Shown: in pieces, positions 27,130 to 38,006 of the stretch
Position numbering within the stretch: the first letter of the stretch is position 1
Layout of the letters: each line of letters begins with the position of its first letter
Source: Hymenolepis diminuta
Lineage: Eukaryota > Platyhelminthes > Cestoda > Cyclophyllidea > Hymenolepididae
Direction: 5' to 3'
Length of the DNA stretch: 64,000 nt
Assembly: GCA_900708905.1 (NCBI GenBank)
Contig: CAADRB010000004.1
Coordinates: 1,863,685-1,927,684, forward strand
Position numbers and translations under genes: made by a program
The notes under the pieces: generated by a model
Told to the model about the DNA's origin: nothing
Database searches by the model: none
The model's input: only the letters and a program-made list of their open reading frames with translations

Positions 27130-29598
27130 GTCTCGTGGTCTACTGAATTGATGCTAAGAAATATATATTCAGGGATCAAAAAATGGTTATGCAATCTTGC
27201 TATTCATGTATCCCATAGTTTGAAAAATAAGTCAATGTATCTAACTGATTATGAACTAGTCAGCCTCTTTTAGTTCTTACGCTCTTCTGTACTTTATTTT
27301 CTCTTTCCTTCACTCAAGAATGAAAATTATGCTGCCTCTGGACTCTGAAATAGTCAGCTTGTCGATAAATTTCTGTATTATTAAAAATTTTTATATATTA
27401 TTAGGCAGAAGTAATAAAAAGAATCTAAAATAACTTTATCCTCAACAAAACTGCTTTTTTCGCAGTAGAGTCTGATGCAACTTATGTAAAATAACTTGAT
27501 CGCACTTATGAAAAGTTTATAAATAAATCATTTAGTTCAAAATGTTAAAACATTAAATTTGCCTTCTGGGCGCCGATTTTCTTAGGTTTCCTAAACTTTA
27601 TCGTCATTCCATATCCCTCTAAAACAGCATAATTAATTTCCTGGAAAGGCTTTTTCTTATTATTTCTTCACATTAATCAGACTTTCCAGAGCAAAATAAC
27701 TAAATTTTCTTTCTACTAATCTGCAACTGTAATGTTTATATAATGCCTTAAAGATAATTAAACTTATTAACGGGCAGTTTCCTTACCTTTTTGGCCTATA
27801 GCTAAATGATAGTTACAAATTTGACCGTTCAAGGGTAAAATTTGAGAACCAGGTCAAGTACGTAAAAATATTTTTGACTTGTTGCAGTTAGCTGCTTGTT
27901 TTAACAATAGCCTTCGCAATTTTAGTGTTTAATAGTTGTTTAAAAGTTTATAAATTGATTTAAACTTTATTTAATATGGAGTTGATTTAACTTACCGTCA
28001 GATTTTCTATTTTTTACACAATTAAAAGTATACATTATTTTGATTAGCGAAAAATTGTGAGAGGGAATCTGTTGTTGCTGTTTCAAATCAGAACGTTATC
28101 ATCAATTCTTGGCAAATTATAATGAAATTAAGCTGTCCCTCGAGATTTTTTGGAAGAAAAGTTGAATTTGCCAGCTTTGAATGAGATTGTTTCCAATCTT
28201 GGCAGGTATCCGAAAGTGGCGAAATAAAAGCGTTGAGTAAAAGACTTCAAACTCAGTAGATTCATTTTCACCTCCCCTCCTCTATAATTTAACATTTTAT
28301 TGGTAAAATTTCCTCTCTTTGACTTCTATAGTACATAATAAGTTTAAATATACCATATGGGCCGAAGCACAAATGTGTGACGTTTGCCAATTGTTAGTCT
28401 AACGTAATAACTATTGAATACATCAGAGATATCATCAGAAAATTTGCAAACCAAATTATTCGTTTTGAGAATATGTCAAAATCACAACCTTTCTAAATAA
28501 CGACTACTTTCATTATCCACGACAAGGGAAATAATAGTTTTGCAGGTTTTGATCTTGGGAAGAATCTGAAAACGGGAGAGAAAGAAATGTTCGAAGTGGA
28601 ATGTCGCAGAGAGATAAATAAAATAAGACAATAAAGTAGAACTTTACTTTACATGAGTTCTGGACACATTGGTGTGTTCACTTTTTCGTAGGTACTGTTC
28701 ACGCTATAAATTCTGGTATTTCAAGGTTTCAATTTCATAATGTGGTCCTGGACTCCATGGTGGGATACACGTTCGTTTTATTTGAAACTTATTGACTAGT
28801 TGTGCCACTTCAGTTCATTTAATTTCTTTCTACAGCCATGAGGTTATTATAGTTTTTTGTAATAATAGAAAATAAATATGTATAACTCTCTTTATATGTC
28901 TTCTCGCTATTTCTAAGTTTAGACGAAATAATAGGTCACAAAACAAATTTTCTTTATATTCAACATTTTTAATATCAGTATCGTTATCATTACATGTAGG
29001 AAATGGAAATGCATCTGTTTCTTGAGCAATACAATAGTCATCAGGATTTGGTGAAAGGATTTAAAAAGTGATTACATAATATTTTCATTCATACAGTTTG
29101 TTATGACTAAAAGCAAAAATAGAACATCCAATCCATCAGTTTTAAATATTATTTAAATAATAAATTATGTAACTCATTTATCAGTGTATTCGCTTCTAGT
29201 TTTACGAATTGTAGAAATCTGTCACGTTTCAATAGACAACATCATGTTAATAATCTTTAAAAACTCATTAGAAATAGCATAAAATTTGAAAGAATATAAA
29301 AATATTTCTACTTACTCCCACAGTTGTCTTGTAAAAAACACAATTTTGGAGGAAATGATTTCTTTCGCAATATCTTGTCACTCGGAAAGGAAGTTGGTAA
29401 ATATCACCACTTAAGGGCTGTGGGTATGTTCTGTATAATTAAAAGTAAATACAAAACAGAACTGTTAGAAAAATTTTAAACTATTTGAATTTACTTGGAT
29501 TGTCTTGGATTTTGGTCATTTATCATTTTTGCGTTTCCTATATTTAGAATGAAAGATTTTTCTAGAACAGGATATGTCCACTAAGTTGCTCCTTTTGT
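27130..29598. other. No gene recognised
   Basis: AT-rich sequence with no exon, RNA gene or repeat copy I can support on either strand. Confidence 0.5.
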
Positions 29599-29973
29599 TT
29601 GAAATATTTGCGAAAATGCATCCTACCTACTTCAAAACAGACTAAAATATTGACCTATTCTTTGAATGCATCCGACCATCCGGGACTGTGGTTAGACTAT
29701 TTATGTATTTCAGAAGTTTTTGGCCTGAGTGCTCAAAATCAGATTATAATACCCCACATTAAATATTACCGAGGAAGGTCACGCAAGATTATTTCGTGCC
29801 CACTAATAGAAATGTCCGTAGTTTTGTGGTATATTGTGGTAGGAATAATACTCTTGAATATTATCAATAAATCAAAATATAATTATGTTGAATTAGAAAA
29901 TGAAAATTCTAAATATCAATTACTAGAATCGCTAGACAATATTATTTTGAGGGTGCTACATATAAGAAAATAA
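29599..29973 (+). CDS. Doubtful ORF with one predicted membrane helix
   Basis: A 124-codon open frame begins at a TTG; its first ATG is only at 29812, giving about 53 codons. From there it has a strong hydrophobic helix (VVLWYIVVGIILLNII), then a polar, Glu- and Asn-rich tail (YNYVELENENSKYQLLESLD). No homologue is recognised, and no splice sites or poly(A) signal tie it to a transcript. It may be a terminal exon of an unrecognised gene or a chance frame. Confidence 0.15.
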   Translation: MKYLRKCILPTSKQTKILTYSLNASDHPGLWLDYLCISEVFGLSAQNQIIIPHIKYYRGRSRKIISCPLIEMSVVLWYIVVGIILLNIINKSKYNYVELENENSKYQLLESLDNIILRVLHIRK

Positions 29974-30689
29974 TATTTTCTCAACGTAATCCTTATATTT
30001 AAGACTCCTTATTTTCAACCTTTTAATTCCTGCTTCTTTTAATTCCTTTTAATTCGAAAGAATTTATTTACATTACGGTTGTAAAGGCGCTTAATATAAA
30101 TCGAGCTATCGGCACGAAATTGTGTGCCTTATTTTGATGTGGTGTCCTTGGGTCGTATTTATAACTAGGGCAATTTCTTAGGGAATCCAAGAATCGGTTA
30201 CAGTAACCTAGAGAGGAGCGCTGAGCACTACAGAGGGCAATTTAAAAAAGGGTCATGACGCTTCTTTTGCATAGTAAAGTTTGAATAATTAAAACTTGAA
30301 ATGATCGATATAGCTATTCAAAACAGTGCATATTTTTGATGTCATAATAACTTGTTTTATGCTCTGGTTAAAAATAAAAAAGCTAACCTAAAAGCCTTCT
30401 CCAAATACTACTTAAAACATGTAAAAATATGGAAACAGTTTTTTGCAAAAATTAAATATCATAGTTAATGTTTGCTGTAGTAACAGTTATATTAACTGAG
30501 TAAGTAAACTGCAGTTAAACTGCAATTTAAGAATTTTATTTAAATATAGAAAGTAACTACAGAACTCTTTTATTCGAAATAAAATAATATGCAAATAATT
30601 CTTTGTTTGAGAAATTACTTAACGAATCTGTTTTCAGTGTCAAAGAATCTTGCTTCATTTGATATTTCGACTTGGGCTGTACATCGCTT

Positions 30690-30860
30690 ACTAAGTGGGC
30701 AGCTCACGTTCAGGAAGGGTTGTTCTTGCCGCTTGACTTCATTTTTCTCAGTGATTGAGAAGGTGAAATGATCCTGTATGATATTCAACAATTTATCATC
30801 TTAACATAGCAGAGATGAGATAAAATTTTTTAGTTAGCACGGCTCCGCAAGCTTTGTTCG
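30690..30860 (+). repeat. Dispersed repeat family D, copy 2
   Basis: Contains gggcagctcacgttcagg, then attgagaaggtgaaatgatc, tagcagagatgagat and a final tagcacggct, matching the landmarks at 9850-10100 in order and orientation. Confidence 0.5.
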
Positions 30861-31739
30861 TTCTAGAGTATTAACTGATTATTTGTAAATTCTAATAAAA
30901 TATTCATTGAAATTAACATTTTATGTAGCTGTCGTACAATAATGGTGAGAGATTTCGGGATCTTCTCTGATTACTTTGATAAATCACAAGGATCGTTCTT
31001 AACTTTTTCTAATGAATATTACTGACTTATATTAAAGCATGTATTTTATTTGTTTAGACTGATAGAGCTCGCAAATATCATCATACAATGCGCAGCCTCG
31101 AGTTCAGACGGTATCATACTATTATGCTTCCATTATTGGCTGAGTATTAGTAGTTATGCCCTTCACCCTCATCTAGAATCATTTAACAGACGTCAAAAAA
31201 GAGACGCATCCTGCGTCTTTATTATCAATGATTGACTTATCTGAAGGCGTAGACGGCCAAGCCCATTTAATCTAGCTTCTATGCAGGGCGAAATCCTATG
31301 TTTGAAAGCACCTATTTTTGGGTTTTATTCTTGTTCTGTTTAATTTGAAGCTTTAGCAAATATACACCACCTTAAAACGATGACGTTGGGAGTGGCATCA
31401 CCAACCAATATAGAAGCTTGTATCATTTGAGATACAAACTTTCTTCTATTGTCGAATAAATAAGAAATGTGTGCTTTCGAGAATAAAATCTTCTTCCTGA
31501 TAATCCTATTTCTATTGTTATTATTCAAAGCAGTGTAATTTAGCTCAATGTTTTAATGACAAATGAAACAGCAAAATAGTTCACAGAAGGAATCAACGGT
31601 TTAAGAGTCAAACAAGGGTATTTAATAAAGGTAGAATTTCAAGAAACATAGTAAGTTCGTGATTGTCAAATATTTCAGAGCTGTATTTTCATGATTTTAC
31701 CCCTAATTTTCGGTGTGGTGATCAGATGCTCTCTATAAA

Positions 31740-31960
31740 GACACACACTTCTCAGACCTCAGGAAGAAGAAGGAAGAAAACATTGTTAATAAAATTGATT
31801 TATTTTTTAAGACTACGTATAAGATAAATGATTGAGTGCTTGGTTAGCCAATATTTGCAGTGATGGATTCCTCATATTTGGTCTTACGTATCTAATAATT
31901 AATATTCCTCCGCGTGAGAGATGGATCTTGCGAATTTCTCCCAAGTGTACTGAAAATACT
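31740..31960 (+). repeat. Dispersed repeat family B, copy 1
   Basis: Related to the minus strand of 33410-33690. Shared text is gaagaagaaggaagaaaac, then ataagataaatgattg, ggttagccaatatttgcagt and ggtcttacgtat. Because the two copies share reading-like sequence they give similar chance peptides (WLANICSDGFLIFGLTY here). Confidence 0.5.
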
Positions 31961-33409
31961 CCATTCGACCTCCTAATAATTTATAACCATCACATTCAAC
32001 GTTCGTTGATCGATTAATTCAATAGATAGATTGATGATTCGACTTTAAGTCATTTGTAACTTATTGCTGTCCTAAGTGGGTAGATGAAACAAGCAAAGGA
32101 ATATTAAATATGGCATAGCCAAATAGAGTTCAGTCAAGGTGAACTGTAATATTTTTTCGGTATTACTTATTAGCTTAATTTACTACATTTTAAAATTGTT
32201 AATTTACTAGCACGTTTACTTGAACGGTCATTCTTCATAGCATTATGTTAGAAAAAGCGACAGTCGTAGTAAGTCAATTCTGCTTACGTTTCAGCGGTTT
32301 CAAGTCTTCCGCTACTTTTCCCACTTGCATTCGGTGGCTGATTCAAGATTGGAATTTGATTTTGAGGAAGAGCTAACAGTATATAAATGTGACATTATTA
32401 TTGATAACGGTAAGTTCTTAATGGAAATAAATACTATAATAACGCAGGTAAATTGAAATATTTATTAATTTGACTACATAATTTGTGGAAACTCTATTCA
32501 TAAAAACGAAAATTTTACCACTAAATTGACACTCTAGTGAAGTGACTCCCAATTTTATTTTACCCGGAAACACATAAACAACGGTAGGTAATGGATACGA
32601 AAGATAGTTAATTAGAATAATTAAAAACCTCTCTCAGGCGTTATATTATCAAGATTCTCATATTTGAAGTGTAAGGCACTCAAAAATTCATTTTATATTC
32701 GATATGAATTTTTTTATCGTATCAATTGTTAGAATATCTATTTTACATTTGTCACTTTTATTAAATTTTTAAAAATGATTGAATCAATGACAATTTTGTA
32801 GTTTAATTTGGATTCTATAATTGAATAAAGATAATTTTATTTCCTTTTAAAATAAAATCTCGTTAAAACCTTTTCTTCCATAATTGGCATTTTTATGAGT
32901 AAGTGGTTTTGGAGCAATAACTCTCGGTTATAAAAATCACAAGGGGATATGGAAAAAACACATTAAAATGGTTTTATCTCAAATTTCTTAAACTATGAGA
33001 GCTTCAATTAAAGAATCTATGGCTCAAAATCTTGAGGATTATTAGTAGAAACGTTATCAAAATTAAAAATTAGATATCTCAGCTGTATAATGCTAATATC
33101 ATGTAAGCCACTTAATATCGGGTAGGATCATTTTGACTTATAAATCGTGGAAGAAAATTGAATTGAAGTGAGAAGACCGACTAACATGAATAAAACAGTC
33201 CTGGACACCGCAGGCAATATTTTGCACAAATCCAAGGGGTGGATCATTAAATTTGATTTTCGGAACGTGAAATTAAGCAAACATTATACAATCCAAATTC
33301 AAAAATCAAAGGAAGGAAGACTCTTTGATAGATTGACTTTATTCTTAACATCTTTTCTATCCCCTTCTTATTGTTAATTATCATCAACCAATTTCCGTTA
33401 GGAAGCTAA

Positions 33410-33690
33410 ATGGAATATTTTAGTGCATTTGATCGAGTACTCCAAGGGAGCACACGGTGCGCTCATAAGTTCATTTGACATGTATTGAAACATCGATTGC
33501 TGGACTTTTTTGCTCAAACTGGGATATGTAAAACCACCGGCGAAGAACACATCGCCATCAATATTGGTTAGCCAGTCAGCCATTTATTTATCACATTACC
33601 AATTCTAAATAGAACATTCATTTTCCAAGTAGGAGACCATTGTTTGAGCCACAAGTCTTCCACCTTCTTCCTCTTAGAAACTGAGTAGAT
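33410..33690 (-). repeat. Dispersed repeat family B, copy 2 (inverted)
   Basis: Read on the minus strand it carries gaggaagaaggtggaagac, gtgataaataaatggctgac, tggctaaccaatattgatgg and ggttttacatatccc, matching copy 1 in order. The similar peptide WLTNIDGDVFFAGGFTY could mean the element once encoded protein, but both frames are short. Confidence 0.5.
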
Positions 33691-36219
33691 TGTAGCTAAT
33701 ATTAGGAGGCAACTGAGAAAGAAATTGAAAAATTGTAAAATCATTCTGCATTACTGCGGGTACAAACATTTAAAAGTCATTATGTTGATATAGCATTTAC
33801 ATCTGTGTCTATTCATCAAAATCGTATAATTAATTTCCGAACTCCATAATGTATCTACAACTTGGCTCCAACTTAAACATCTAGAGATCTTCATAAGAAA
33901 TTGCCTTTCAATCGCCCCGTGCATTAAAAAATACTTAAATGTCAAATAAATCAAATTATATTGGAAAGAGTTTTGTCATGGTCAAAAATGGTAAAATGAA
34001 GTCATGCCAAAGTTCAGCTGTGAATGGAAAATGTCAATTATGGAATGGTTCAGAAGTTTGACCCAAAAATACTTTTTCCTGTTTCATCTATCTGCTTTTA
34101 ATAGTATGAATGAATCAGAGTGGCTTGATCAGCTATTCAGTTAAATAATCGGGTCAACAAGTTCTGCATATAGTGGACATGGACTCAGTCACAAACTCAG
34201 GAGTCACACCTTGAAAATTAATCATTTGGATATCAAAGTATGAATTATTGTCCAAATAGAAAGCAAATAACTCAATCCTCCAGAATTCAGATAAAGTAAA
34301 ACTTTTAACATTCTGACTTCTCTATATACTTATATTCAGTCCTCCTCACCTCCCCTCCACTCGCCTTAACCCCAGCCAGACAATTTGCCTTCTAGCGTGT
34401 TCAAATGCTGTCCTATGATTAAAATATATAAAGGAAAAGAATGAAAGGAAAACTATGAAATCCAACTTTCAATTTTGCCAAAATTTTAAACTAACTTGAA
34501 CAAGAAATCTACATAATTATATTTTAAAATTTTTATTATTATCTGATAAATGAACTTGAAGTCAATCTACGTAATGTGAAATGGATATTTTCAATATTTA
34601 ATTTTGTGATTCAGCAAGTTGGAATAACTTAATTTAAGTTATAAATTATCTGGGGAGAATATTTGCGACATACAAATAATATTCAATCGCATGTTCTGCA
34701 AAGCTTTCCTTAAAAGGGAGAAATTAGAGAAATTTCTTTCAAAATGTGAACTGTTAATTCCTCCTAAATAAACCGTATCTACGAAATATCTGATATTTGA
34801 TTTTATTTAAATTTTAAAGGATAATGAATAAATTAGAAATGCCCATGTGTTGAATGTCCTCATATAAACGTTTAGCCGGCCTTATTAAATAGAACCCCAT
34901 AAAATGAACATATTTTATCCATTTCAACTAAGATTATTTTGATAAATTCAAACCTTTCATATTATTGGCTGGAATACATACCTCATGAGGTTCGAAATAA
35001 CTGTCAATATTATCTGTGTTGGTAACATAGCCCAAAACATGCATCCTCGAATTAGTGTAATTGAAATCTCAAAAAAACTTCAAGCCTACTTAGATAATAC
35101 TATATTGTGCTTAATTATTATCACCGATGGCATATCATTGGCACAGTTAGTGTATCATTCTGCCAAATGAGATATACATAGAATCAAGCTATTAAGCTGG
35201 GATGGTCACATTCCATCCCATATTACCAGCCCCAACGTATTCATCGTTAAAAGCCAGAAGAGAGGTTGAATACGTTTACTCTGAGGCTTTGTCTGAGAGT
35301 CACGTTTTTAGATGCCAATTTTACATAATATTAACAGGCAGGAGACGTTTCTAAGGCATACTCTGTGTCTTAAACCTAAGAGAGGATATGCCAAGCTTTT
35401 CAATTCCTTAGGCCACCTCAAATATAATTGACGAAACTTCAGATACAAATAGAAATAGATAATGGATTCGATGCATAAGGAATCGTATTTTATTCGAATT
35501 CATTTAGTTATCTACTACTGGAATACGCTATGTCATTTCATAACGTTTCAATTACAACACAATATTATAACCATAAATAAGTTGAGTGAGTATTCAATAG
35601 GTCAAAATTATGCTCCAATTGGATGATGCCAAACGAATACTTGAGATTTTTATAGCTGAAAAATGTAAAAGTTGCTCTAGTGAGGTGAGGTGAACAGAAA
35701 ACAACAAGAAATAAACTAATCACCGTGGCTTTTAACTTTAATAACTAAGAAGGTTAAACTGCAAGCCAAAATTATAAGTAGTGTGTTTTATAAATCTCAC
35801 GATGTTCTGATTACTTTGGCAAAATAATCTGCCTTAAAAATTGGAAAGTGTCTTTAATTAGTGTGAAAGTAAAACCTATCCTATTAAAATCTTTTGACGG
35901 AACTGCCAAAGTTTGATCCTAACTGAAATAACCCAAGATGCCAAGAAAGCACACCAATATCGATGAATAATTTTGTTAATCCACCTAAAAATCTTTTCAT
36001 ATATAAAACTGAAATCACTTAACTTCATCTAACGCGGATCTAAAATTTTAGACTCAGATAGCTATGAGTTTTCCATCCAACCGGTACTCAAATCTATACC
36101 CTACAAAAAAGTAACTTACGTCTCCGAAAGTGTACTGAAAGAAAATTGAAATCATTAAGTGTCACGAAACGCTCTGCAGACCTATACACTTAAAAAGTTA
36201 TAAACCAATTATCTTATTG
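33691..36219. other. No gene recognised
   Basis: AT-rich sequence. Small open frames at 33751-33954 and 34985-35170 are unsupported. Confidence 0.5.
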
Positions 36220-36462
36220 TCATTCTGACAAATGGATTAAACTAAGAGAATTTCCGCCTAAATTCAACATAGAAATTTGATTTGACCATTGCTCTTTGCA
36301 CATGTTTGGCTGAACCTTGATATGTTTTGCGAATACTAACCCACTAACCCACATTCGGACATAATCTACGTCATTGAAAGTCGTCTGATCCTTTGGATCT
36401 ACAATAAATTTTCTAACGTCTCTGCCTGTCTGCAGTTTGAAATAAATCCGAGTCCCTACCAT
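36220..36462 (-). CDS. Unrecognised 80-codon ORF
   Basis: Starts with a true ATG and runs 80 codons. The text is more protein-like than most frames here, with charged and hydrophobic stretches (for example TGRDVRKFIVDPKDQTTFND and VRMWVSGLVFAKHIKVQ) and no low-complexity runs. No domain is recognised, no signal peptide or membrane helix is evident, and no flanking splice partners were found. It could be one exon of an unknown gene, part of an old mobile element, or chance. Confidence 0.2.
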   Translation of the reverse strand: MVGTRIYFKLQTGRDVRKFIVDPKDQTTFNDVDYVRMWVSGLVFAKHIKVQPNMCKEQWSNQISMLNLGGNSLSLIHLSE

Positions 36463-37937
36463 ATGATGAGAAATACTTATCTTCGCGCCGTTAGTGTTTG
36501 GTTTCTCATTTTTCTAACCCTTTCCGAGTGTATATGACTAATCGTGAAATCTGACTATTTGGATGTGTACATGTCCATTAATGTCCACAAATGTAGTAAT
36601 TGAAGGGGGAGATATTTATAATCTGCACGCCCACACATTTCATGCTTTATTAAAATGTGCATTTACCGTTAATTCCTAATAGCTTACGTGCGTCATCATC
36701 TTTCTATTGGCTTATCCTTGGCTATCAGTCATTTTCTTCTCCCTCCAAATTGTTAGTTTACACAAAAGCATGCGTAAAACGACCAAACTCCTTGTAGTCT
36801 ACATATCATTACCTCTACCACTTGTCGTATTATATTGGCTAAATTAGTCACCTAAGTGATGTCGCTTTGTTTCCGCAGGGCAGGTAGAAAGCAAACTCAA
36901 AAATGCACCAGAATACTCTATATTAATCAGAGCAAATGTGAAATATGGACGTTTATTTTTTCCATTCGATACACTGTTTAGAACACCTAATAAGCTCTTA
37001 TCATTTTAGATCATAATATATTATCTATCCAGAGGTTTGAAGAAATTCTGATTAATCAACCTCTCCCTCAAACCATGACTATGGCATAAACAGCTCCTAC
37101 TTTTGGGATTTATCACTCATTTTTACAGTTTCTGTCTGAAGCGCTCAAAGAGCACATGTCCGATGGACCAACAATTTCTTATCGATTTTCCGTGCCAATT
37201 TTTTCTGCCTAAAAGCACTGTAGCTGATCGGCGATACGTTAGCGCTTACCTTGATTCCCTTCTGGTCAGTAATGATTGTTGCTTCCCTTTTCGTCATAAG
37301 CTGACTGAAATCTATGTAGTACTACTCATATATTTTGAGTACAAATCTGAAATAAAACATTATTACTATCATTTGTTCATTTCTACGATTTTCTCTTTCA
37401 TTTCTACTAAACCACATCGTACAAATAAGAGTTTTAAGTTACTCTAGTTGGATGCCGAGAAGTCAAGCCGTTAGTACAGTTAAGGGGGTTAGTTAATACC
37501 TATCCTGAATAAATGTTAATCGGGGTTTGTGCGACTAAGGCATTTGCGTCATTGCGGGTCCAGTTTTAAACAGCTCTGCGTCTTTCGAGTTAGTTCACGT
37601 TGCGGCAGGACAATAAGAACTCGGTTTCAACAATACTGTAGTTTCAACTAAAAGGTTTGCAATACAAGACACCGAATTTGAACAATACTGACGGTTTCTA
37701 ATGAAAAGACTATGTTATCACTTCGTATTTTATTGAGAACACAAATTTATTAATAGGAGTCATTTTTACCCTCACTAAACTAAAATTATCTTATGCGTAT
37801 TAGGGTTTTTAAGTCAATACGTATATGAGTTATTCTATGTGAAAGCCATAGGTAAATTAGCCAGATATCGATATCTACTATTTTGAAAGGATTTGGACAA
37901 GGATATCAAAAATAATAAGTATATCAGTAAACAAGTA
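36463..37937. other. No gene recognised
   Basis: A 114-codon frame at 37103-37447 starts at TTG, is rich in aromatic and Lys codons from AT-rich DNA, and has no support. At about 37620-37710 the motif caatactg occurs twice within related 35-base units. Confidence 0.5.
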
Positions 37938-37943
37938 TTTATT
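37938..37943 (-). terminator. Poly(A) signal of the CBS gene
   Basis: TTTATT on the plus strand is AATAAA on the minus strand, about 65 bases after the CBS stop codon, a suitable place for 3'-end processing. Confidence 0.6.
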
Positions 37944-38006
37944 TCAAGCCTAATTTCTAATCAATGATAGCCTAAATCCCTTTCATCAGCAGCGGAGGAA
38001 TGTGAT

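Noticed and set aside
37103..37447. 114-codon plus-strand frame
   Set aside because: Starts at TTG, low-complexity composition, no splice or poly(A) support.
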